Origin: Arthrobacter sp. cf158
GTDB lineage: Bacteria; Actinomycetota; Actinomycetes; Actinomycetales; Micrococcaceae
Reading direction: 5' to 3'
Assembly: GCF_900106835.1 (NCBI RefSeq)
Contig: NZ_FNNR01000006.1
Span: 186,001 to 250,000 of the forward strand
DNA: 64,000 nucleotides
Under the pieces are notes generated by a model. That model saw nothing but the letters and a program-made list of their open reading frames with translations, searched no databases and was not told the DNA's origin. The number at the start of each line of letters is the position of its first letter. Positions within the stretch are counted from its first letter, which is position 1. Below are positions 43,866 to 52,364 of the stretch, one piece after another. A program made the translations under genes and the position numbers.

Positions 43866-44345
43866 TCAGAGCCGATCTACGTAGTTCTTGGCGGTCAGTA
43901 AGTCTGAGTGGGTAGCCTGGCGCAGAACCTTGATGGCCTCGATCTTTTTCCCGCTGCGGACCAGGTTCTGCAACTCGAAAGCGAGCTGCGGGTTCAGCTG
44001 GCCATTGGGAAGAACGGCAGGCTGGTGACCAGCTTGGCCGGCGGCCTGCGACCGTGCAGCCTGGGCCTGGACAGCAGTTCGGTTCTGTTCCGTTTGCTGG
44101 CTGTGCTGCGCTTCGTTCTGGCTCGGCTTGGTAGTGGCTTCGATTCGGGCGCGCAGTGCCAAGGCGGCCTGAACCTGCGATGCCTGGTGGGCAGCTGAGC
44201 GGGCTGCCAGTTCGCGTTGGTATCTCTCCGCGTCCGAGATGCCGGTATCGCGCGGTTTGAAGGCCGCAGTAAGGGCCCACAGGAGGCCCACGAGGACAAG
44301 AAGCGGAAGGGCAATCGTCAACACGTCACCAAAGTTCATCCCCAT
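43866..44345 (-). CDS. Membrane-anchored protein with an L7/L12-like C-terminus
   Basis: 159 residues. One N-terminal membrane segment, a Gln/Ala-rich coiled region of about 80 residues, and a C-terminal segment GKKIEAIKVLRQATHSDLLT followed by AKNYVDRL that closely tracks the L7/L12 C-terminal domain helix pair. L7/L12 uses this surface to recruit translation factors, so a membrane-bound copy could dock a GTPase; that is speculation. First gene of a two-gene operon divergent from dnaB. Confidence 0.75.
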   Translation of the reverse strand: MGMNFGDVLTIALPLLVLVGLLWALTAAFKPRDTGISDAERYQRELAARSAAHQASQVQAALALRARIEATTKPSQNEAQHSQQTEQNRTAVQAQAARSQAAGQAGHQPAVLPNGQLNPQLAFELQNLVRSGKKIEAIKVLRQATHSDLLTAKNYVDRL

Positions 44346-44370
44346 GCTTAGAGCTTATGCCAGAAGTTGG

Positions 44371-44807
44371 TTATCCACAGCACATTCCATATTTGGCATA
44401 GGCTTCTGAGAGGCCGCTGTCAAATTGGGAGGCACTTTGTAAGATGCATCACATTTGCGGCATGTTTACTTCGGTTTTACCCGTCCGCCGGGCCTCCTGC
44501 GATCGTGGGTCTGTGGATGATTTCCGGCGAAATCTTTCTTTAGTCCACAGCGTGTGAGGAACGTTTCCGCAGGTCAGGCGCTAGTTTCTCCAAAAAGAAA
44601 TTCTCTATCCACAGAGTAACGCACAGTCTGTGCACAACGTGGGGGTGGTATTCCACAGGTTATCCACAAGGGGTGTCAGGCGGCTCCTGTAACGTGTCTG
44701 AAGTGTCCATTTCGGGCACGAATATCCCCAGTGCGGTGTCTTGGGCATCGCGAATGACACAGCTCGCGACGAGCTGAGGAAATCGACTGTGGATAACTTG
44801 TGGATAC
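44371..44807. promoter_or_regulatory. Cluster of DnaA boxes in the 590-bp spacer before dnaB
   Basis: The 590 bases between 44346 and 44935 hold no gene. TTATCCACA occurs exactly at 44371-44379 (+), 44660-44668 (+) and 44788-44796 (-). One-mismatch copies lie at 44512-44520 (-, TCATCCACA), 44605-44613 (+, CTATCCACA) and 44799-44807 (-, GTATCCACA). Two of the minus-strand boxes sit just upstream of TATATT (44815-44820), a possible dnaB -10. DnaA control of dnaB or DnaA titration is the simplest reading; this is not the classical dnaA-dnaN origin. Confidence 0.75.
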
Positions 44808-44935
44808 GGAACGCTATATTGTCGGCCCTGCCTGAGATGGTCAGTGGCACCAGACGGATTCTGTAACCACATACTGCGCTTTACGGACCGTCGGGGAGCA
44901 CAATCCCTGCAGCGGTACACAAATGGAGGACGGCT

Positions 44936-46324
44936 TTGTCAGTTACGCACTTGGACTCAATCGAGGGCACACGCGCTTCGGACTCGAGCCGGAAACCTCC
45001 ACAGGACATCCCCGCTGAACAGTCGGTGCTGGGCGGCATGATGCTGTCCAAGGACGCGATTGCCGACGTCGTGGAGATCGTTCGTGGCCATGATTTCTAT
45101 CGGCCGGCACACGAGACCATCTACGAATCCATTATTGACCTCTATGGTCGTGGCGAGCCCGCCGACGCCGTCACCGTCTCCGATGAGCTGACCAAGCGCG
45201 GCGAGATCAACAGAATCGGCGGCCCGGCTTACCTGCACGAGCTGATCCAGACCGTCCCCACTGCAGCCAACGCCGGCTACTACGCCGAGATCGTTGCTGA
45301 GCGCGCTGTGCTCCGCCGCCTCGTGAACGCCGGCACCAAGATCGTCCAGATGGGCTACGGCCAGGACGGCGAGGTGGAAGACCTGGTCAACCAGGCCCAA
45401 GCCGAGGTGTACGCGGTCGCTGAGAAGCGCACTGCAGAGGACTACGTGGCGTTGAAGGACGTCATGGAATCCACCGTGGACGAAATCGAGGCCTCCGGTC
45501 ACCGCGGCGAAGGCATGACCGGTGTTCCCACGGGCTTTTACGAGCTGGACGAACTGACGCACGGCCTGCACCCGGGCCAGATGATTGTCATCGCGGCCCG
45601 TCCCGCTGTTGGTAAGTCCACGTTCGCGCTGGACTTTGCCCGCTCCGCAGCCATCAAGAACAACCTGGCCACCGTGATGTTCTCCCTGGAAATGGGCCGG
45701 AACGAGATCGCCATGCGCCTTCTCTCCGCAGAAGCCACCATTGGCCTGCAGGATCTCCGTAAGGGCACCATCAAGGACGAGCAGTGGTCCAAAATCGCCA
45801 CCACCATGGGCCGCATGAACGACGCTCCGCTGTTCATCGATGACAGCCCCAACATGTCCCTCATGGAAATCCGGGCCAAATGCCGCCGCCTGAAGCAGCA
45901 GCACGACCTCAAACTTGTGATCCTTGACTACCTTCAGCTCATGAGCTCCGGCAAGAAGGTGGAATCCCGCCAGCAGGAAGTTTCCGAGTTCTCGCGTGCC
46001 CTCAAGCTGCTTGCCAAGGAGTTGCAGGTTCCCGTCATCGCGCTGTCACAGCTGAACCGTGGTTCTGAGCAGCGCCAGGACAAACGCCCCATGGTGTCTG
46101 ACCTTCGTGAATCGGGCTCGATCGAGCAGGACGCCGACATGGTTATCCTGTTGCACCGCGAAGACGTGTACGACAAAGAATCGCCGCGTGCCGGCGAAGC
46201 TGACATCCTCATCGCCAAGCACCGTAACGGTCCCACCAAGGACATTGTGGTTGCCTTCCAGGGCCACTACTCACGCTTCGCCAACATGGCAGGCGACGCA
46301 GGAGCCGGTGGAGGCGGGTTCTAA
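44936..46324 (+). CDS. dnaB: Replicative DNA helicase
   Basis: 462 residues. The N-terminal DnaB domain starts at PPQDIPAEQSVLGGMMLSKD; the RecA-like helicase domain has Walker A ARPAVGKST (K227), Walker B LVILDYLQLM and the SQLNRGSEQR and SDLRESGSIEQDADM motifs. It unwinds the fork as a hexamer. The start is TTG, strongly supported by GGAGG six bases upstream and by the absence of any nearby ATG or GTG with a binding site. No intein interrupts it. The upstream spacer holds DnaA boxes. Confidence 0.97.
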   Translation: MSVTHLDSIEGTRASDSSRKPPQDIPAEQSVLGGMMLSKDAIADVVEIVRGHDFYRPAHETIYESIIDLYGRGEPADAVTVSDELTKRGEINRIGGPAYLHELIQTVPTAANAGYYAEIVAERAVLRRLVNAGTKIVQMGYGQDGEVEDLVNQAQAEVYAVAEKRTAEDYVALKDVMESTVDEIEASGHRGEGMTGVPTGFYELDELTHGLHPGQMIVIAARPAVGKSTFALDFARSAAIKNNLATVMFSLEMGRNEIAMRLLSAEATIGLQDLRKGTIKDEQWSKIATTMGRMNDAPLFIDDSPNMSLMEIRAKCRRLKQQHDLKLVILDYLQLMSSGKKVESRQQEVSEFSRALKLLAKELQVPVIALSQLNRGSEQRQDKRPMVSDLRESGSIEQDADMVILLHREDVYDKESPRAGEADILIAKHRNGPTKDIVVAFQGHYSRFANMAGDAGAGGGGF

Positions 46325-46328
46325 GGGG

Positions 46329-46790
46329 TCAGTACTCGCCCTTAATCACGAAGTAGGATCCGCGAATGGTGCCGGCCAACTTCGACTTCTGGCGTGCGAA
46401 TTTGAAGGTGGACGCCAGTTCTTCCGGCACCTCCATGCCGTCCGATAGCTTGAAGCCCACCGCCCGCTTCCCGTCGCCGGTGCTGTACATGACGTTGATG
46501 GCCAGCCCTGACTCGTAGAAAACGTAGGCCATCTGCAGGTCTTCCACTTGGAAGGCCGTGGCTTCGAGGGGGCGTGACTGGATCACGATGTCACGCTCTT
46601 CCTTGAGGATCCGGCTAACCCTCTCAACGACGTCGGGAACCTCGCTGGCCGGGCTCACCGCGAACTCATGGTCGTACTTGTTCTTGTAGTAGCGGGCCTC
46701 GTTGGCGCGCAACCCAGCGGCAGCGTCCGCCACGGGTGACGACTCCAATCCGACTGTCGAAACGTCCTTGAAATCAACGATGTAGGGCAT
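46329..46790 (-). CDS. Hypothetical protein, 153 residues
   Basis: A soluble, mixed alpha/beta protein without signal or membrane segment. CCAGGAGAGCC precedes the ATG, a normal binding site, and codon use looks like its neighbours, so the gene is real. It ends four bases from dnaB on the other strand. I do not recognise a domain; the conserved-looking features are the central LKEERDIVIQSRPLEATAFQ stretch and the C-terminal GTIRGSYFVIKGEY. Confidence 0.75.
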   Translation of the reverse strand: MPYIVDFKDVSTVGLESSPVADAAAGLRANEARYYKNKYDHEFAVSPASEVPDVVERVSRILKEERDIVIQSRPLEATAFQVEDLQMAYVFYESGLAINVMYSTGDGKRAVGFKLSDGMEVPEELASTFKFARQKSKLAGTIRGSYFVIKGEY

Positions 46791-46862
46791 TGGCTCTCCT
46801 GGTCCGCGGGCCTGTTTGGACCAATGCTACTGACCCCTAACCCCGGCAGTCTTTAATGCGTC

Positions 46863-47321
46863 CTAGCAGCCCTCGAAGTCGCTCAGGACCTTCACCTTCG
46901 CGGCGGATCCGGACGAAGGATCGAACACGTAGCCGATCCACTCCCTGGCCAGGCGGCGGGCCAGTTCCACTCCCACTACGCGCTGGCCCATGGTGAGGAC
47001 CTGGCAGTCGTTGGACAGGATGGAGCGTTCTACGGAGAAGGAATCGTGGGCTGCAGTCGCCCTGATTCCCGGGACCTTGTTGGCCGCGATGGCCACGCCG
47101 ATTCCCGTGCCGCAGAACAGGATGGCCCGGTCGGCCTTGCCGTCGCGGATCATCTCTCCGGCGGCGATGCCCACGTACGGGTACGGCCTGGCGAAGTCCT
47201 CGTCCGCGCGGTTCACTCCGATGTCGATCACCTCAGTGATCCGGGAGTCGGCCTCAAGGTCGGCCAGGATCCGGTCTTTGTAGTCAACGCCGGCTTCGTC
47301 GGCTCCAACAATAATGCGCAT
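46863..47321 (-). CDS. RpiB/LacAB family sugar-phosphate isomerase
   Basis: 152 residues. The RpiB pattern is clear: MRIIVGADEAGVDYKD, then ILFCGTGIGVAIAANKVPGI with the catalytic Cys, and AHDSFSVERSILSNDCQVLTMG. RpiB proteins interconvert aldose and ketose phosphates. Beside a ketose kinase this member most likely converts erythrulose 4-phosphate to erythrose 4-phosphate (DerI/EryI role) rather than ribose 5-phosphate. CTAGGAG precedes the ATG at 47321; the longer frame is not used. It follows the kinase gene by ten bases and is last in the operon. Confidence 0.88.
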   Translation of the reverse strand: MRIIVGADEAGVDYKDRILADLEADSRITEVIDIGVNRADEDFARPYPYVGIAAGEMIRDGKADRAILFCGTGIGVAIAANKVPGIRATAAHDSFSVERSILSNDCQVLTMGQRVVGVELARRLAREWIGYVFDPSSGSAAKVKVLSDFEGC

Positions 47322-47331
47322 GAAAAGACTC

Positions 47332-49071
47332 CTAGTTGGCTGCAGCGGGAACGGGAGCTGCTGTGAAGTGTGGCCCGACGGCGGTGAAGACCATGGCGAG
47401 GGACGTCGCCCCGGGATCAGGCGTACCAAGGCTCTTCTCGGCCAGTGGCCGGGCCCGGCCTTTGAGCGGGCGAAGTTCCGCTGTGGATGCTGCTGCCGAG
47501 GTAGCGTCGGCTGCGGCAGCTGCCCAGGCCTGCTCCGCACCGATACCGGAAGAAATCCGGTCCTCCAGCGATGCGGCGAACGGAAGCAGCGCATCCATCA
47601 TGGTCTTGTCCCCGATTTCGGCTTTGCCCAGGCCCGCGATGCGGTCCGCGAAGGCGCGAACAGACCGGGCGAGTACGTCCGGCGTCGGGGTTTCCTCGTC
47701 ACCCAACCGCTCACCCAGGGCGCGCAGCCCAGCACCCCAGAGAACGCCTGACGTTCCGCCGGCTTTGTCTGCCCAGGCATCGCCGGCGGCGGCCAGCAGT
47801 GAACCGGCTCCCGCGCCGCGTTCAAAAGCAACAGCCGCAGCCTTGAGTGCTGCCGCGGATCCACGGACCATGCCACGTCCGTGGTCGCCGTCGCCTGCAA
47901 TGGCGTCCATATCGCCCAAGACTGATTCCGAATCGCGAAGCAATGCTGCCGTTGTGCCCAGGGCTTGAAGACACTGGGCGGCGTAGGCACGGGACCCGGC
48001 TGTGGAGGAGTAGTCTGCGGCGGCCGTAGCATCCACCTCAGCTTCATCCGCCCCAACTGGAGCAACGTCAAACCCCACAGCGCCGCGACGGTAGGCAGGA
48101 GTCAGCGCCGGAGCGGTCCAGTACTGCTCCAGCTCGTCATCCAGCCACGTCAGCGTCAGCGAAGCACCGGCCATATCCAGGCTGGTCACCAGCTCGCCCA
48201 CTTCCGGCATAACCAGTGTGTAACCGGCTTCCCGCAGCAGTGGAGCCACGGTCCGCCACAGAACAAACAGTTCCTCGTGCTTGGTGGAACCCAGGCCGTT
48301 GAGGATCACGGCCAGCCGCTTCGAATCCGAGGAAGGCGTCTCGGCCAGCACGCGCCGCACCAGTTCCTGCCCAAGCTCGACGGCGGACGGCAGCTCGGTG
48401 TCGAACAATCCAGGCTCGCCGTGGATACCCAGGCCCAGGCCCATCTGTCCCTCGGGAAGGCTGAACAAGGGCTGGTCTGCGCCCGGGAAGGTGCAGCCGC
48501 TGAATGCCGTGCCAATGGTTCGCGTCAACTCATTGGCCTTGCGGCCCAAACGAACCACGGAGTCCAGATCCACGCCAGCCTCGGCGGCAGCGCCCATGAC
48601 TTTGAAAACCACGAAGTCGCCGGCAATACCGCGGCGTTTCTCCGCTTCCTCGATCGAGGCGCTGGCGATGTCGTCCGTGACCAGCACGTTCTCCGTCGGG
48701 ATCCCTTCGGCTTTCAAGCGCTCACTGGCCATGCCGAAGTTCATGACGTCTCCGGCGTAGTTGCCGTAGGTGAAGACGACGCCGGCTCCGGAGTTGGCGG
48801 CCTTTGCCACGGAGTACGCCTGCTGTGACGAGGGTGAGGTGAAGATATTGCCCACCACTGCACCGTCAGCGAAGCCCGGCCCGATGATGCCGGCGAAGGC
48901 CGGGTAGTGCCCCGAGCCGCCACCGGTGATGACGGCGACTTTCGGCGTGGCCGGGCGGTTGCGGCGGACTGCGCCGCCTTCCACCTGGCGGACGAGGTCC
49001 GAGTGGGCGTCACAGAAACCGGCGAGGGCTTCGTCAGCGAAGTCGGCGGGATCGTTGAAGATTCTGGTCAT
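47332..49071 (-). CDS. Fused DhaK-DhaL ketose kinase (erythrulose/dihydroxyacetone kinase family)
   Basis: 579 residues. The DhaK domain (1-330) contains GGGSGHYPAF (50-59) and the substrate-binding histidine H217 in GIHGEP, which forms a covalent adduct with the ketone. The DhaL domain (about 370-575) has the ATP/Mg motif GDGDHGRGM. A single-chain, ATP-dependent layout like this is found in Citrobacter DhaK and in the erythrulose kinases of mycobacterial tetritol pathways. GHYP in place of the usual GHEP fits the latter, as I recall. The ATG at 49071 follows AGGAC; the upstream frame overlaps the SDR gene. Confidence 0.9.
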   Translation of the reverse strand: MTRIFNDPADFADEALAGFCDAHSDLVRQVEGGAVRRNRPATPKVAVITGGGSGHYPAFAGIIGPGFADGAVVGNIFTSPSSQQAYSVAKAANSGAGVVFTYGNYAGDVMNFGMASERLKAEGIPTENVLVTDDIASASIEEAEKRRGIAGDFVVFKVMGAAAEAGVDLDSVVRLGRKANELTRTIGTAFSGCTFPGADQPLFSLPEGQMGLGLGIHGEPGLFDTELPSAVELGQELVRRVLAETPSSDSKRLAVILNGLGSTKHEELFVLWRTVAPLLREAGYTLVMPEVGELVTSLDMAGASLTLTWLDDELEQYWTAPALTPAYRRGAVGFDVAPVGADEAEVDATAAADYSSTAGSRAYAAQCLQALGTTAALLRDSESVLGDMDAIAGDGDHGRGMVRGSAAALKAAAVAFERGAGAGSLLAAAGDAWADKAGGTSGVLWGAGLRALGERLGDEETPTPDVLARSVRAFADRIAGLGKAEIGDKTMMDALLPFAASLEDRISSGIGAEQAWAAAAADATSAAASTAELRPLKGRARPLAEKSLGTPDPGATSLAMVFTAVGPHFTAAPVPAAAN

Positions 49072-49111
49072 GGTGGGTCCTGGTTCTGGATTTTCGGACG
49101 GCGGGAGGGAC

Positions 49112-49885
49112 TTAGTGGATGTGGCTGCCGCCGTTGATGTCGATGGTGGTTCCGGTGAGGTAAGCGGATTCCTCGGAGGAGAGGAACGTGATGACGGCGG
49201 CCACTTCCTCGGTGGTGGCGTTGCGGCCGAGGGGGATGCCTGCGTTGATCGCTGCTTCCTGCTCATCGGTGCTGCCGACGCGGATGTTGGTGTCTACGGC
49301 GCCGGGAGTGATGGCGTTGACGGTCACACCGGTCTCGCCGATTTCCCGGGCAAGTGCCTTGGTGAAGCCGAGGATGGCGGCCTTGGCGGCAGAGTAGGGA
49401 ACCTTGCCGAACACGCCGCCGCCGCGCTGCGCTGAGACGGAGGACATGTTGACGATGCGGCCCCAGCCGTTGGCGATCATGTCCGGCAGGAAGGCTTTGG
49501 TGACCAGGTAGGTGCCGGTGGCGTTCACGTCCATGACCTTGTGCCACAGCTCAAGGGAGGTTTCCAGGAAAGGTACGGGGGAGGTGATACCGGCGATGTT
49601 GGCCAGGGCGCCGATGGGTGGGAGATTTCCGGCACCAACTTCTGCGGCAACGGCGGCCTGGGCGGCGGTGACGGACGTTTCGTTGGCGACGTCGATTTCG
49701 TAGCCGAACGCCGGGACATTGAAGTCGTTGGCGATCTCTGCGGCGACCTTGGCTGACTTCTCGCCGTCGAGGTCCAGAATGACGATGCCCCAGCCCTGGC
49801 TGGCGTAACGACGGGCGGTGGTCAGGCCGATGCCGCGATCGGAGGTAGCTCCGGTGAGGACGGCGGTGCGCTGGATGGTGGTCAT
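49112..49885 (-). CDS. Short-chain dehydrogenase/reductase
   Basis: 257 residues, classical SDR. The nucleotide loop is TGATSDRGIG, the structural motif is NIAG, and the catalytic Ser, Tyr and Lys appear as NMSSVSAQ and YSAAKAAILG. It is a polyol or hydroxy-ketone dehydrogenase by context, probably oxidising a tetritol to erythrulose. AAGGAGCACCC precedes the ATG. It lies between the isomerase and kinase genes in the operon. Confidence 0.92.
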   Translation of the reverse strand: MTTIQRTAVLTGATSDRGIGLTTARRYASQGWGIVILDLDGEKSAKVAAEIANDFNVPAFGYEIDVANETSVTAAQAAVAAEVGAGNLPPIGALANIAGITSPVPFLETSLELWHKVMDVNATGTYLVTKAFLPDMIANGWGRIVNMSSVSAQRGGGVFGKVPYSAAKAAILGFTKALAREIGETGVTVNAITPGAVDTNIRVGSTDEQEAAINAGIPLGRNATTEEVAAVITFLSSEESAYLTGTTIDINGGSHIH

Positions 49886-49915
49886 GGGTGCTCCTTGAAT
49901 ATGAGGTGACGCGGT

Positions 49916-50758
49916 TTAGATGAGGTCTGTGATGAAGCTGGCTGCCTTGGTGGCTGCCGCCGGGCGTTCGTCGTGGGTGACGTCCCGGGTTTCGAGTTCC
50001 AGGGAGAAATGGCCGGTGTAGCCAACGTCCCTGAGTGCTGCCAGTCCGGCAGCGAAGTCCGCTTTGCCGTTGCCGATGCTGAGGTTGATGTTCCCCGGTT
50101 GGTTGTCCGTGGCCGGCACGGCGTCCCGCAGATGGACGTGTTTTACCCGCGCGGCGAAGCGGTCCACGAAGTCCAGGGGGTCGCCTCCGGAAGCGACGAT
50201 GTGGCTGAAGTCCATGACGATTCCGACGTCGGACCCTGCGAGCCGGTCGGTGAGCAGTTGCGCTCGTTCGGTGTTCCAGCACAGCCGGTAGTAGTGCAGG
50301 GATTCGGTCCACAGCTCGACGCCGAACTCAGCCGCGCGGACAGAGGCGTGGATTAGTTGGGCTGCTACGGCGTCGATGTCGCATTCGAGCGTGCTCACGG
50401 GTTCGTGGTCGATCGCGCCGCAGGGCAGGACGAGCGCTTTGGCGCCGGTCTTTGACGCCAGGGCGAGCAGCATCTCAAGGTGCCTCTCACGCGCCACGTG
50501 GGCTGCGGCGTCGAGCGTTGCGTTCAGATCGCCGACGTCGCCGTTGACCGAGCGGACGCGCAGTCCCGAGTTATTGACGACGGCGGCAACCGCCTCCACT
50601 GCCTCGGCGTCCAGTGTGTACGGCACATGGTCGCAGACGCCGGGGAGCGCGCCGAGGTCGATTTCCTCGAAGCCCAGGCCGCGCATGGTGTGAAGGGCTG
50701 TGGCCAGATCCTGGTGTCGGAAGCTGATGGACGAGCAGCCGAGTCGTTGATGAAACAT
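49916..50758 (-). CDS. Sugar phosphate isomerase/epimerase (xylose-isomerase-like TIM barrel)
   Basis: 280 residues. AP-endonuclease-2/xylose-isomerase-like fold with metal-site residues in VELWTESLHYYR (Glu), IVMDFSHIVASGGDP (Asp/His), KHVHLRD (His) and the C-terminal FSLELE (Glu). It would isomerise or epimerise a keto sugar or its phosphate. First gene of the minus-strand operon, directly behind the operator cluster at 50831-50917. Confidence 0.9.
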   Translation of the reverse strand: MFHQRLGCSSISFRHQDLATALHTMRGLGFEEIDLGALPGVCDHVPYTLDAEAVEAVAAVVNNSGLRVRSVNGDVGDLNATLDAAAHVARERHLEMLLALASKTGAKALVLPCGAIDHEPVSTLECDIDAVAAQLIHASVRAAEFGVELWTESLHYYRLCWNTERAQLLTDRLAGSDVGIVMDFSHIVASGGDPLDFVDRFAARVKHVHLRDAVPATDNQPGNINLSIGNGKADFAAGLAALRDVGYTGHFSLELETRDVTHDERPAAATKAASFITDLI

Positions 50759-50830
50759 CGTCGTTGATCCTCAAGTTGGGGCCCTCGCCAGAGAGGGACC
50801 TTAGTGATGGACACCACGTTAGCTGCGTTA

Positions 50831-50917
50831 ACTGTCAACAGTCAACCTTCAAAGTTGACTGTTGACATTGCTGGTGTCCTCGGTCACAGTTGACGTATTA
50901 TGTTGACTGTCGACAGT
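50831..50917. promoter_or_regulatory. Operator cluster in the divergent promoter of the catabolic island
   Basis: ACTGTCAACAGT (50831-50842), ACTGTTGACATT (50858-50869) and the perfect palindrome ACTGTCGACAGT (50906-50917) share ACTGTNNACAGT. The first two are also halves of a longer inverted repeat, 50833-50846 with 50854-50867, seven-base centre. Similar sites precede the GntR gene (54355-54380). They are strong candidates for its binding sites. Confidence 0.8.
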
Positions 50918-50962
50918 GGGGTTGCCGAAGAAGCGCCGCACTTTTGAAAGGGAAAGACACAC

Positions 50963-52300
50963 ATGAGCAATGAAGCTCTGACCATGCGTGGTCCGGTTCA
51001 TGGAACCAAGGAAGCAAAGCGCGTCGCCGTCGGTTCCGGCGTTGGCGCAGTCATCGAAACCTACGACTTCATCGGTTTCGGCACCGCCGCAGCCCTGTAC
51101 TTCGGTACAGCGTTCTTCCCGGGCGCCGACCCGGTGACTGGCACCCTCGCCTCCTTCGCGACCCTCGGCGTCGGCTTCGCTGCCCGTCCGTTGGGCGGCA
51201 TCATTGGTGGCCACCTCGGCGACAAGCTAGGCCGTAAACCGGTGCTCGTTGCATCGCTCATCCTGATGGGCCTGGCAACCTTCGCAATCGGCCTTCTCCC
51301 CACGTACTCGCAGGTGGGGCTTCTGGCTCCCGCGCTCCTGGTTCTGGTCCGCATCATCCAAGGCCTGGCCTTTGGCGCCGAATGGGGTGGCGCCATCCTG
51401 ATGAGCTACGAGCACGCTCCCTGGCGGAAGAAGGGTCAGTTCACGGGCATCGTGCAGGCCGGCTTCCCCGTGGGCCTCCTGCTCGCCAACCTCGTCTTCC
51501 TCGGCAGCGTGGGCCTCGGAAGTGAATGGGCCTGGCGTGTGCCGTTCCTGGCCAGCATCGTCCTTGTGGCTGTTGGCTTGATCATCCGCTCCAAGGTTCC
51601 CGAGTCCCCCGTGTTTGAGGACGTGAAGGCCAAGGGCGACATTGTGAAGTCCCCCATCGTTGAGGTCATCAAGACCGACTGGCGCAACATTGTGCGCGGC
51701 ATCGGCCTCCGCATCGCTGAAACTGCCGGCTACGCCGTGTCCGTGACCTACATGATTTCCTACCTGCACACCAACAAGCTGGCGGACAAGACCGAGACCC
51801 TGGTGGCTCTCTGCATCGCTGCCGGTATTGGCATCTTCGCCACGTACTTCTGGGGCAAACTGACGGACCGCGTTGGTCGCCGGCCCGTCTACATCTGGTC
51901 CACGGCCTTTGCTGTCCTCTTCGGCATCCCGATGTTCATGCTGGTCAACACCGGATTGTTCTTCTTGATCATCGCGACCATCGTCATCGCCTACGCTGTC
52001 TGCCAGAACTCCCTCGCCGGCGCCCAAGGTGCATGGTTCCCGGAGCTCTTCCAGCCCAAGACCCGCTCCTCCGGCGCATCGTTGTCCTACCAGATCTCGG
52101 CCATGGTCTCCGGCTTCACCCCCTTCATCACCACCCTCCTGTTCGTCAGCATGGGTTGGATGGGCCCGGCCCTCCTGTTCAGCGTCTACGCAGCCATCGG
52201 CCTGTGGGCAGCACTGATCACGCGGGAAACCTGGGGCAAGCGTGAGCGTCAGCTCGCTGAAGAAGCCGCCAGCAAAACTCCCCAGACGGTAAACGCCTAA
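50963..52300 (+). CDS. MFS transporter, metabolite:H+ symporter (MHS) type
   Basis: 445 residues with twelve membrane segments. GSGVGAVIETYDFIGFGTAA at the N-terminus and the RPLGGIIGGHLGDKLGRKP loop are typical of MHS-family proton symporters (shikimate, alpha-ketoglutarate, proline/betaine and sugar-acid transporters). GAAAGGGAAAG lies before the ATG. First gene of the plus-strand half of the island, so it should import the substrate of the neighbouring enzymes. Confidence 0.92.
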   Translation: MSNEALTMRGPVHGTKEAKRVAVGSGVGAVIETYDFIGFGTAAALYFGTAFFPGADPVTGTLASFATLGVGFAARPLGGIIGGHLGDKLGRKPVLVASLILMGLATFAIGLLPTYSQVGLLAPALLVLVRIIQGLAFGAEWGGAILMSYEHAPWRKKGQFTGIVQAGFPVGLLLANLVFLGSVGLGSEWAWRVPFLASIVLVAVGLIIRSKVPESPVFEDVKAKGDIVKSPIVEVIKTDWRNIVRGIGLRIAETAGYAVSVTYMISYLHTNKLADKTETLVALCIAAGIGIFATYFWGKLTDRVGRRPVYIWSTAFAVLFGIPMFMLVNTGLFFLIIATIVIAYAVCQNSLAGAQGAWFPELFQPKTRSSGASLSYQISAMVSGFTPFITTLLFVSMGWMGPALLFSVYAAIGLWAALITRETWGKRERQLAEEAASKTPQTVNA

Positions 52301-52364
52301 GCAACCCCTCGACGTCGGGCGCGTTCTCCCCATCGGTGCGCGCCCGATGCACGGAAGGAAACCA

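Noticed and set aside
44346..44935. Main replication origin (oriC) candidate
   Set aside because: DnaA boxes are present, but dnaA and dnaN are absent and there is no obvious AT-rich unwinding element. A regulatory or titration site is more economical.
44936..46324. Intein in dnaB
   Set aside because: The protein is 462 residues and the helicase motifs are continuous.
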